The notes under the pieces were generated by a model, which was not told where the DNA came from, made no database searches, and saw only the letters and a list, made by a program, of their open reading frames with translations. A stretch of DNA of 64,000 nt from Agelaius tricolor (Eukaryota > Chordata > Aves > Passeriformes > Icteridae). How positions within the stretch are numbered: position 1 is the stretch's first letter; every line of letters starts with the position of its first letter. A program made the translations under genes and the position numbers. The DNA is taken from assembly GCA_023055355.1 (NCBI GenBank), contig JALJCS010000022.1, forward strand, positions 10,029,001-10,093,000, in the 5' to 3' direction. This document shows, piece by piece, positions 28,201 to 40,200 of the stretch.

Positions 28201-31200
28201 CCTTCCGTCCCCCCTGCCATTCCTTCTCCGCTGTCTTCGACGAGGACAAGCCCATAGCCAGCAGTGGAACCTACAACTTGGATTTTGATAACATTGAGCT
28301 GGTTGATTCTCTCCATGCCTTAGGACCGAGCTCTGCAGAGCCCAAGAATCGTGACCCCAAAGCAAATGTCCGGAGAAAATCCACGGATTCGGTCCCAGTG
28401 TCCAAATCCACGTTGTCCCGGTCTCTCAGCCTGCAGGCCAGTGATTTTGATGGAGCATCTTACCTTGGCAACAGTGAGACATTAGCACCCTCAGCAGATG
28501 CCTACAGTACTGGTTCCAGCAGCGCTTCCAGTACCCTCAAGAGAACAAAAAAACCCAGACCAGCTTCCTTAAAAAAGAAGCAGTCAGCCAAAAAACCTCT
28601 GGATGCTCCACTGGTGAAGGAAACCCCACAAGAACCGCCTGAGCTTGGCCAAGCAGCTTGTGAGGACAAAGCACCTGAGGTGAAGGCTGACTCAGCAAAG
28701 CCTGAATGTACTGAACCTTCCAAAATCTCTGCTGAGAAAGAGGAGGCCCCATCTGTGCCTGAGGGATCTGAGCCTTCGGATCCGGACCGTTTGGAAGGGA
28801 TTAGTGCATTTAGCTCCGGGGGCAGCAAGGTGCAGAACTCCCCCCCTGGCAGCAGGAAAACGCTGCCTCTAACCACGGCCCCCGAGGCCGTGGAGGTGAC
28901 TCCACCAGACACTGGGGGACAGGAGGACCCTCCCATCAAAGCGGTGAGGCTGGAGTTTGATTATTCTGAGGAGAAAGGGGGGAGCGAAGAGCAGCAGGAG
29001 AGCGCTCCTCCTCCCAAAAAAGCAGGGAAAAAGCCTGGTGCTAAAATGCCGCTCCGGAGGCCAAAGACTAAAAAGCCGGTGGAGAAGCTTGACAATGCTC
29101 CGACCACCCCGACCAAGTCGCCCACTGATCCAAACGAAATCCCCATCACTAAAGGCTCTTACACTTTTGATATCGACAAGTGGGATGATCCCAATTTTAA
29201 CCCCTTCTCATCCAGTACAAAAATGCAGGAATCGCCCAAACTGCCTCAACAAACGTACAGCTTCGAGCCGGACATGTGTGAGGACTCCATTGACCCTTTC
29301 AAGTCTTCTTCTAAGATTGCCAGCTCGCCTTCCAAATCTCCAGCTTCCTTTGAGATACCAGCCAGTGCCAACGAAACAAACGGGATGGAAGGAGACAGCC
29401 TCAACAAACCTGCCAAGAAGAAGAAGACGCCACTAAAAACGTAAGTTAAAGGGCAGAGACGTTTCTAGAATAGAAGCAGCACATCCCTTAGCACAGTTAC
29501 ACAGGATTTATAGCTCAGCAGGGAGAGGAAGGTGACTTTGGGTGTTGGTGGCCATAATTGGAGTCATGCTGAGCTGTTCCTGCTCTCAACCTGTTTCCTC
29601 AATAATTGGATATTTCCAGAACTACCAAGCCACGTTAGGCAACTGCATTTTTCAAGTCTTTGGGCTCAGCGTAGTTCTGAACCTGGTTAAATTTTATCAG
29701 TTACATACCCAATTTTATCGGTTACATACCCAATTTTATCAGTTATGTACCCAATTTTATCGGTTACATACCCAATTTTATCAGTTATGTACCAAATTTT
29801 ATCGGTTACGTACCCAATTTTATTGCTTATGTACCCAATTTTCTGTGGCCTCATTCTGTGAAGTTGATGCTGTTTAAGATGACCAAAGTAATTCCACCAG
29901 CACAACTATTTTATGAATCATTGGTTTTGAGTGTGGGATGTGAAATAGTGACAGTGAAAGGCAGTGACAAATCTCATATTGCAAACAGCAGGAAGATGGT
30001 TTCATCCAGTGACTTATGGTTTTTAAAAGAAAATAACCTAGAACAGAAGAGTGCAGTATGGAAATACATTTTTATATATATTTATATATATACACAATTA
30101 AGAAAAAATTCCTTTTTATGAAAGAGCTTAAAACTGTGCAGAAAGTTTAAAATATCCAAAACTACTATATGGTAGGGAATTATCCAGCTTTTAGACATGG
30201 GTGACAAATTCCAGGATAAATTTGCTATTAGATATTTGGTTAAAAACCTCTCTAGCTGGTTGCTGATTTGCATGTTGCTTTATCTGCTCAGATATGGTTA
30301 TTTTGAGTTGTTGATCCCTAAATTTAAGTGTCCCATATATCTGAAATTTATCTCCTGTGTATATCTGTAAGAAAGTATCTCAGTTCATGTTCCTTTATGG
30401 TTTAAATGTTTCAGCTGACTAACAAAAATGGGAGCAAATTTTTAAAATGCCAATTTAAGATAAGAAGATAACATGGTTAATGTAAAGCAGTACAAAAGCT
30501 GATCTCCTGTACAGGGTGAAATGGAGATTATTCAGATTTTTCTGAATAGCCTCCTGCCTTCTAAGCTTCTAATTCAAGTCCCTTGTCAGATTTGAGAAAG
30601 CTTGTGCCTTTATTTTATTTTCTTTCTAGGGGCATTTCTGACTTACTGATAGTTTAGTTGTGTAGTTGAGTTGTTTTCTTTGGGGGAGAAGCCTTTTTAT
30701 TTCCTGGTGTTGCTACTTTTTGAGGTTCACCTGAAACTTTGTGGTAAATAACATTTTTCCAAGCCTGCAGTCCAAACTGATTTGGTCCAAACCAAGAAGA
30801 TTTAAAAGTCTGACAGCAAGAGAGGAACAATTTGAATCTTACTGGGGATGTGCAGAGGAGAATTTTAATGTCACCAGATCTTTAAGTTTTTGCAGCCAGC
30901 CAGAGTCTCCTTGTGTCTTCCAGTAGCTGGAGTTGACAGACCCCCAAAGTGGCCTCTTGGGTTCTCCATCTGCTTTGAATACTGGAAAGAATTCCAAAGT
31001 TATTAATTTAGGGGGAAAATGAGTTTACAGAGAGTTTACAAAGCCATGTTTGTCCTTGAGAAAATCCATCACAGGAAAATTCTGTCTTGGAATGACAAAG
31101 TTCAGTGCTGGTGTTTATCAGGGTGGGGAGGTGAAGCTCCCCCAGCTCAGGGCTCTCAGGTTCTTGGGTCAGAAAGGCTGCAGGAATTGCCAGCCCGTGC

Positions 31201-34200
31201 TTGCCATTGCTTTCCCTGGGTTGTGTTGTGTGTTGCTCACTGCAGCCCTGTAACCTACTTTTGCAAGTGGGTTTTTTGGGTTTGTTTTTTTTTTTTTACA
31301 AAGATGAGACTGAATGTTAATAACCCATTGCAGCCTGCAGCTGTGGTACTTTCTAGAAGAAAATCACCATCAGGCTTGAGAGGGGATGCCAGGGTAGGCA
31401 GTGGCAGGAGGTTTTGTTAGCCCTGTTGAGGGGTGCAGAAATCAAACCCTGTTTGGAAATGAGTTCCTCATGTGGAAAGGCAGTGAGTTCTAGATTAGAG
31501 GTGAAGAAGCCAGGCATGAGTTTAAGCCTGTGCTGAGCTTGTACTACCTTGAATCTGAGCCATGTGCTCAGTCTAACATGTGCTAAATCAATAAAAATAT
31601 GCCATTTTTGTTCTTGAATGAAACTGCAAGAATTTAAGCATTGACCTCCCTGTGAAAAATGATTTTACAAGAGGTGTGAGCTCGACACAAACTGCTCCCT
31701 GCTCATCTCCCTGAGTTGCTGAGCTGCTTGGAGACAATCACACTGCTCAGGTGATGCTGAGCAAAGAGCAGCTGATGCCTCCCCAGAGCCAGCTCACAGT
31801 GATGAGCAAAAATAAGTGGTTTCTAGAGATATTGCTTGTGCAGGCATTGCTGTGGAAGCCCTTGGATGGCTGGAGGCTGTTTGGAAATGGAAGGTGCCAG
31901 CTGTCATGGGCATTGCACGTGAGGAGAGATGAGCAGAAGCTGCCAAGCTTATAAGCAAATGAAAACTTCTCTTAGTTCAAGATGTTTGGCAAGGTTTGGT
32001 TCTGCTTTGGGGGTAACCAGTTTGCTCTGTTGGAACACCAGGTTAGGTTTTGGAGAGAGCCAAACCAGCTGAGATTTAAAGAAATGTCATTTTCTATCCT
32101 GACCTGGGTAAATGGCTTGAAATGGTCAAGTAGCATTTTCTGTGCTGTCACAACACATCAGCAAACATGACAAAACCTGGAATAACTGTGCCCTCTCCTT
32201 AAGCTTAGCTGCCATTCAGGAACAGTTTTGCATCTCATATAATAACAAATACTGTGTTCTGAAAAGCAAGCAGGTGGCCTCCATCAGGGCAGGCAAGGAC
32301 AGTTAGTGTGCTGAGAGGAATTAACTTGAAGGTGTCAGCTTTGAAAAATGTGTTTTGTAAGATGAAAGCGTTTTAAAAGTGTAACATTGAACTAGAAAAC
32401 ATTGAAGGACTTGATGAATATTTTTATTTTCTCCTTGTGTGCATCAAAATAAAAAGTAGGGGTTAAGATTATACAGGTAGAAAATATGCATGATCAGATT
32501 GCCTTAACACATTAACATTAACAGAGTATTTGTAGGTTAATCTTTTTTGTCAGTTCCTTCTGTCTGTCTCTCTTTTCTTTGTCTTATTTGTCTTAGGATG
32601 GTAGAAGATGTGATGTCTGTATGTTCTCTGTTGTAAGTAATTCTAAGCTAACAATTCAAATTTCCTCTTTGATTTATGGGCTTTTTAATTTTACTTATTT
32701 ATTTTGCAGCATGATCAGTTATTATTCAGCATGCAGCTTTTATGTTAATGATTTCATTTCACTTGCACATATGAAAGCTATTTTAAGTAAGATGCCTGAC
32801 TGTGATTGAGTTTGCCTCATTATCTGTTGCCTATCAAAGAAGATCCTCCTTTAAAACCTATAGAAATTTTGTATCCTTGAGCTAAAATATGGAAGTTTTA
32901 TTTCTACCCCTGAACAACATTGTACAATCAATTCTTTGTAAATACTGCATAAAATGCTGGTCTTTCTTGAAGGAAAAAGTTATCTAATTAATTCTTCCAT
33001 CATAACTGGATAATTAATGGCATTGAACACACCAATATTCAGCTGCCCAATTTATTTTCCCCTCTAGATGTGGTATTGATTTACCCTCTGCCCACCATTA
33101 ATTAGAATTAGAAACCCACCATTAGAATTTCTGGTGTCAGCCTTGCCTTCGTTGATCAGGGATGAGCTGGTGGGCTCAGTAATTTTTGCTGCTGCATCTC
33201 TGCATCTCTGTTCAAACATAAAGTCTTTATCAGTGAGTTTGCTAGAGTATTTTTCTCCCTTTTGTAGCTAGTAACATCAATGGTTTTGAAGGCAATAACT
33301 CTGGCAATGTGCATCAAGAGAACAGACAGATAATTCGTTTATTCCTGGTTAGAAAATATTTTTAGCCAATTGTGAATAAAGGCAACAGTAATAATTATAT
33401 ACTGTCATGACATAATTTATATTCTTCATTCATTTTGCTTGACTGAAACCTGTGGGATTTTGGAGGGCTACAGTGTCCATGCTCCCAGTCTGCACTGTGA
33501 GGTGTCAGGGGAAGTGGAAGCAGAATTGCCATATTGCTTGTTTTATTTGTTTTTAAAAAGATCTGTTCTGCCCATTTGTAATGACCCAGCTCATTCTTGC
33601 ATCTGGGGAGCAGCATCTGCCTCAGATGGTTTTATATAGTTCATCTAAAGCAAACCAGGTTTTTTCTTCCTGGTTTTTGGGGTCATTGGAGCCTAAGTTT
33701 ATCACAGTTTGAATTCTCAGGTGAAGGTGTGGGTTAGACCTAATTTTGGGATGTGAAACTGAAGCAGACAGAAGCTGAATCATTTCCACAAGGCCCTGGA
33801 GGGAGCCTGTGGTGGAGCAGGGATGTGAATTGCAGCTGAATTTGAAATGCAGTCTGCTCTGTGAATGTGTCAGGAGCTAGCATGAAAAATATGGCAATCC
33901 TGCTGCTCTCAGCTTTGGAGGGATGGAGGCCTGTTCCAAGTGCATGACAAAATATGTACCCATGGCATGGTTCTCTGTGGTGCTGCTTCCTAATGGATGG
34001 GACTTTAATGCAGAAGGGCTTACAGAGGCTGCATTGTCTGTGGCTGTCTCTTGCTAAGTGTGAAATGACCTGATTCTTGCTGCTGTTACCATATTAACAC
34101 TTTGAACTTTATTTTCAGTGATACATTTAGGGTGAAAAAATCACCAAAAAGATCCCCACTATCAGATCCTCCTTCTCAGGTAAAGTGCTGCCTTATTTTG

Positions 34201-37200
34201 ATGCATGTAATTTGTGTCCTTGAAGGGGTAAAAAGAAGGAAATTTTATTAATTTAATTGGAATTGAATGTTTAATAACAGAAGATATTTTTGTTTTAGAC
34301 TTGTTCTTCCAATAATAAAGGAGATTTTTGTAAACAATATATGCATAAGTCCAAGTATGCATATATTCTTTACAAAATACATTCTTTATATGCATTGGGG
34401 TCTTACCATAAAGCATTAACCTTTTGTCCTATAAAGTGTATACACAATATATAGTAGTTCTTGTATTTTCTCTGGGAATTCCAGCTAGAGTATTAGCTAA
34501 TGTACTTTGGAAAGCCCTGTGTTAAGATGGAACAAGGATATGAGTAAATATCTTCAGTCTGAAAAACAAGACTATCACTATCCACCCTGGAATTTTTAGA
34601 TTAGGAAGTAAGAAACTAAAATGTGCCAAATTGGTGGGTTGGAAGGGAAATAGAAATAAACCAAGTGGGCTGATCTCCCAGGAGCATGTGCTTGGATAGC
34701 TTGATTCCATGTTGTAAACTGCTGGCAGGTGGTTTTCTTGGAAGAGAAGTTGACAAAAGCTGCTCTTCCACAAAGGCCTGACTGCTTTGATGTGGCACAG
34801 CTCCTTCCATGCTGCTGCTCCTCTTCCTGTTCTCCATCCTGCCCTTTTATTTGTGCTGCTTGACAGCATAGAAGTGAAGAAAGGGGAAAGGGTTCATGAC
34901 CTCATGGTCCTACAAGGGTTTGCTCCAATGAGGGAAGCCTGAAAAGTCAGTTTTGGTAGTCAGGGACTTCAGTGGTGGGTGATGTGTGCCACTTGTGTCA
35001 AGTGCATAACAGATTTGAACAGCTCTGGATCTTCTTTCTTCCCTGTTATCAAAGCAGCTTTGCAATGCAAGTGTTTATCATCAAAGAGCTGAGTTATACT
35101 GGGAAAACTTGCTGCTGGTAGAGTTAGTATTTTCCATTAAGTATTTCATACAGCACTGCAGCAGAGATTATGGAATTAAAGAGATGGCTCAGGTGGTGCA
35201 GGGGAATTCAGAGATGGAGCTGCTCCACGTGTTAGTGAAAGATAATGGAATTAAGTGGCTCTTGTTTGCTGCAGGATCCCACTCCACTGCCAACTCCAGA
35301 AACGCCTCCTGTCATCTCCACGGTGGTTCACGCCACGGATGAGGAGAAGCTGGCGTCCTCCGTGACGGGGCAGAAGTGGACCTGCATGACTGTGGACCTG
35401 AACACGGACAAGCAGGACTACCCTCAGCCCTCTGACCTGTCCACCTTTGTCAATGAGACCAAGTTCAGCTCTCCCACTGAGGGTACTGCTCCAGCCAGGG
35501 GGTTTGCTGAGAGACAGGGCTTGGTTTGGCCAGGGGTGTTGGGTCTGTGCTCTGCTGAATGCAGACTCTAATTAGGGAACCCTAAAAATGGTGCTCTCTG
35601 GGCCATTCTGGGGAGCTGAATGTAAGACCCCAACAGTCCAGCCTTGAGTTTTCAGGAAAGAAAAGATGCTTAAAGGGAAATGAGAGGGCCCTTCAGAAAA
35701 AGTCTTTTGCTTTCTTTGTGTGATTAATTGTTCTTCTCTGTGAGCAGTGTGTTCTGTCAGTGCCTTCACAGGTGAATGGGGTCTGATATTGCTCCAGAGT
35801 CACTGAACTACTGATTCTGCCTGAGCCTGTTCCTTAACCTGCATGGGGGGAAAGGTCCCATGTTAAAATTCTGCTCAAATTTTCTGTATTGCAGTAATAC
35901 CCATACCATGCCATCTCTCTTGCAGCTTCTTGGGCTCCAAATATTTTCATGCATAAAAGTGTCCAGGATATCCCCTCTGTAAGAGAGTTACCATTCATAT
36001 TTCCAGATAAAATTCTCTACTAGATCAACTATAAAAGTTTTGTCCTGCCATACTTTCCTATGAGCAGCTGGGAGCTAAAGCTGGAAGTTTCTGTTTAGAG
36101 AGCTGTCATTCCAGGTCTGTGAAATTTGGAAGGGACAGAATTAAGACAATTTGTGTGTGGCCTTCCTTGGGGCTACCAGAGGGAATTCTGCTCCAAAAGC
36201 AGATGTTCAGCTTTGTGGGTGGGAAGCATGTTTGAGTTTAACTTGGCTTAAACTTTTTCTTCTTGATTAGAATTCATTTTTTCCCCCCATCCTTTCAGTC
36301 CCTGTCCCAATCTACCATTAAATCTACTTTCTGCCATTTTAGGCTGGGTCTAAATTTATGCCTGATTAAAAACTTTTAGGTCAAGGTCTTTGACATCAAA
36401 AAGCAACAACAGTCACAGTGCTTTTGTTGATATTCACATGCTTGTGTGCTTTTCTGAAATCTGTTGAGTATTCTAAACAGATAAGTATTTCAGTCTGAAT
36501 GAATTCATTTGTCTTTATTGTCAAATCATAAATTTAGACATTGACTTCCCTGTATTTGAATTTTAAAAAATAACTTAAAAAACACTTTTTATAAAATAAG
36601 CCCCCCTAAATCTGGGAAGATGGAAACTATATGGAAGAAAATGGAACAAAGGAATAGTAAGAGACACTCTGAAACAATCATTTTAGCTTTCAAAGTGGGT
36701 AGAGGAAAGTGAGCAAAGCTCCTAATTAAATGGTAATTGTCTTGTCTCATGTGTGCTGCATGGTACAGTCGGGGTTTCAGATTACACACTCATTATCATC
36801 AACAATGCTTCTGCTTTTCATATCTCTTAAAAATAATAATTTTTTCTCCTTGTCAGTCTTGCTCCTGCAGCTTTGAGAAATTTCTGAGTAATTTGAGGGC
36901 CATTTCTCAGTGTAGATACTTTTACCTCTCCCAGACACCCGTGTGTTACCCTGTAACCTAACACTGCTTCTGTACAGATACAGCCCAGCTCCTGAGCCAG
37001 CCATTGCATCCAGCCCTTATCTGTGTCAGGCACTGCCTGTAGCTGCTGCCATTTTCCTGTTGCACAGACCTGAAATAAGCTGTAATTATTAGCAGAAAAT
37101 TCTGATGTAATCTTGCAGCTATTTGTAGGAGGAGTTGGAGGACATCACTTAGTAAGTCTGTTGAACGTGTTTATAAAAGATAATTGTCTTGCTTCGTGGG

Positions 37201-40200
37201 ATATCCTGGGCTTTTCTGATTTTGAATGCATAGAGATAACTGGAGCCTAAGATTTTGGAGGGGAGATGATGTCTGAGAGGAGAGGAGAGAGAGGAATTGT
37301 GCTGGAGACTCCTGAGAGCAGTGAGACGAAACAAACTGCGTTTAGCCAGCCGCGTTACTCCTTTTGTTTCTACTTGGACTATTTCCATCTGTGTCCTGCC
37401 TGGTTTTTGGTTTTGTTTTGTTTTTTTTTGTCAGCAGTGAAGTTAAATGCGTGTTGTCCCAGCAGTCAGTTTGGGTTGGGATTGCAGAGCTGCTGGCAGT
37501 GCTGCAGGCAGGTGGAGGATCCCCGTGGCTGTGCCAGCAGAGGACAGTGCTGGAACGTCTGCTGCCCCTGAGGCTGCCTGGACACTCAGGGCTTGCTCTC
37601 TGGAGCATAAAGCTGCTCCATAAACGCTCCTGATGCACCTGACTGGGCTGTCTGTGCATAAATGGGATACAGAGAGGCAGTTTCTAAACACTTGCTGCTG
37701 TTACCTGGGATTTCAGGCTTTCTCCTGCAGTTCAGCTCCTCGTAGAGGGTTTGAATTCATCCTTCCAATTTGGGTTTTGCTTTCACTGGGAAGAGAGGTG
37801 AATGAGAAAGGCTGTTGCTGGTATCTGACACCAGGAGGTTGTCCATCTTGCCTGGCTCCCTATTACCATTAAAAACATATGGTGCTAGGAATTTCAACGT
37901 GAGGAGCCTGCTATTACAGCTTTCTCTTCACTTACAGGTTTTACTGTGAATATCCCCAACCAGTACTGAGGGTTTGTGGCTCCTCCTCTTCAGTGGTTGT
38001 TTGACAAAATACATAGCTTGTGGAATTACAGTCCTTGTGCAGTGCTTTTTATTACTAAAAAAAAATAAAATTCAAGCATTGTAAAATCACATTGAACCCT
38101 CAAAAACTTTCTAAATCAACAAATCAGGCTAGAGATTCTCTTCAGGGTTGTTTGTTTTTAAACATAAAACATTTTAATGGTGGTTATCATCTTCTTAATG
38201 CAAGCTCTACTTTTTCAAAAGCTGCCCAAATCTAGAAGGATTTTAGCACATGATTTTATCATAATGCAAATGGTAGCATGCATTTCCTTAGGATTTATTT
38301 AGAGTCAGAATCAAATTATGCAAGTGGTTTATTGAATTAAGTCATGGAAACAGAACAAAGTACAGCATTTGCACAAATTAATTATGCTTTTAATTTTAAA
38401 TTAAGTTGTCATTGTAGGAAGTTGGCTTTCATTTGAGTGCAGGATGGTATAATCTCTTTTCCTGTGTTAGATTTGTCTGCTTCTGTATCAACTACTGGGT
38501 GACCACAGACTGAGGAGAAATGCTGGTTATTCCCCCCAGTCTAACTGGGAGATTAGAAGCAGAGAAGCAGTAAAGATTTGCATTTTTATTACATTTTAGA
38601 CTTAGGGTTCTTTGTAAATCTTCCTGCCTTAGACTCTTTCTCTGAAAGCAAAATGTGAGAACAGCCCCATAAGCTGGGCTGGTGCCTCAATCCTGGTTCA
38701 TGAGCATTTTAGGTACCTTTTTCTTCAGTGATAGCCCAGTAGTTGTTCTGAATTAAGGGTGTGATAAACATGAAAAAATAGAAATTATTTTTTCTCAACA
38801 GCTGTTAAAATATGTTTAAAAGAAATTGGCATCAGCATTGCCATTTATTGAAAAAATGTGTTTTCTGTGATAAGATAACATGATAGGGGAAAGTTGCCTG
38901 TACTCTGAAACTACTCTGAAACCTTCTCAATATTCTGGTTCCCTGGGGCAAATTAAAAAGCTGAATTTTTTTCTGGCAAGCTGATTTGCCTGAAAAGTGT
39001 CAGGTTCATTGTTGAAAATGAGTGAATATTAACACCTTTTACTTTCTCTCTGTATAATCTATTTTTAATATGTCATTGGAAAGTATTGAGCAGAGTGGGA
39101 GTGGCCCTTGTCAATGAGAAGAGCTCTCATTTACTTCTGAAAAAATCGTGTCATGGCATGTATTAACACCTCTTTTTTTGTTTCTGTTGCAGAATTGGAA
39201 TATGGCAACTCATATGAAATAGAATATATGGAGAAAATAGGCTCCTCTGTGCCTGTAAGTTCTCACCTCCATTTCCATTCATTTGCATTCCCCTGTCAGA
39301 ATATACTATCCTGGTAATGCCCTCAGCCTCACCACCCTTTAAATTAATTATAATGTGCCTGCAGCAGATTTGCAAAACCAGTTCCTTGAAATTGGCATTA
39401 CTGGGGTAAATTGCCTGTGCTTTGTTGTCCTGTGTCCTGTAAAGCTTGTTCCATTTCATGATTTTATTTCTAAGCTAGCATCACAGTAGTTCTCTCTGGA
39501 GATTCAAAGCCAATCAGTATTTCCAGCAGTGCAGAGTGCAGAGCTGTCTACACCAACTGCTGAACTCTTTTAGAAACTGGGAGTAAAAGTTTGAAGAAAC
39601 TGGAGGGAATCAGGAGAGAAACATAATTAGTGTGAGGTCTGGAATGCTGCTCTGTACATTATCCCTTTTTTCACCTTCTTTTTAATCATGGATTTGATAG
39701 CTGGACTGGATCCAGTGAGGGGATATCCACTGGGGACATCAGGAAAATCACTCAGGTGGTGCTTAAAGCAATGAGAATATTCAGTGGACATTTTAGTAAC
39801 ACCCTCAGCCAAGGGGTGCCTCCTGCCTGACAGAACCAGAAATCTGATTAACCCCAAATTGGGAGAAGAAGAGCCACTACAAAGAGTGAACTGTTTAGGT
39901 TCTGTCCTTTAATAGTTTCTTCCTGGGAGGATCCATCTCAGTATCAGCATTACAACCCTGTATTATTAGTTTTCTGTCAACTCATTTGCTCACTAAAGGC
40001 TTCAGTGACCTGAATTATCTTTAATGGAGAATGGTTGAATTGCTTAATGAGTTTCTCTTTCCCTGTGGCCAGCAGGATGACAGCACCCAGAAGAAGCAGT
40101 CCTTGTACCTAATGTTTGATGCACAGCAGGAGAGCCCAGTGAAATCACCTCCCATCAGATTGTCTGACTCCACAACTCCCTGCTCAGGGTAGGTCACAGT

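Noticed and set aside
28502..28939. 145-aa minus-strand open frame
   Set aside because: Antisense shadow of exon 3 coding sequence.
29542..29905. 111-aa plus and 72-aa minus repeat open frames
   Set aside because: Translation of the 21-bp minisatellite inside an intron.
37266..37872. Cluster of short open frames on both strands in intron 6
   Set aside because: No domain, no conserved splice pattern and no TACC2 similarity; treated as intron.
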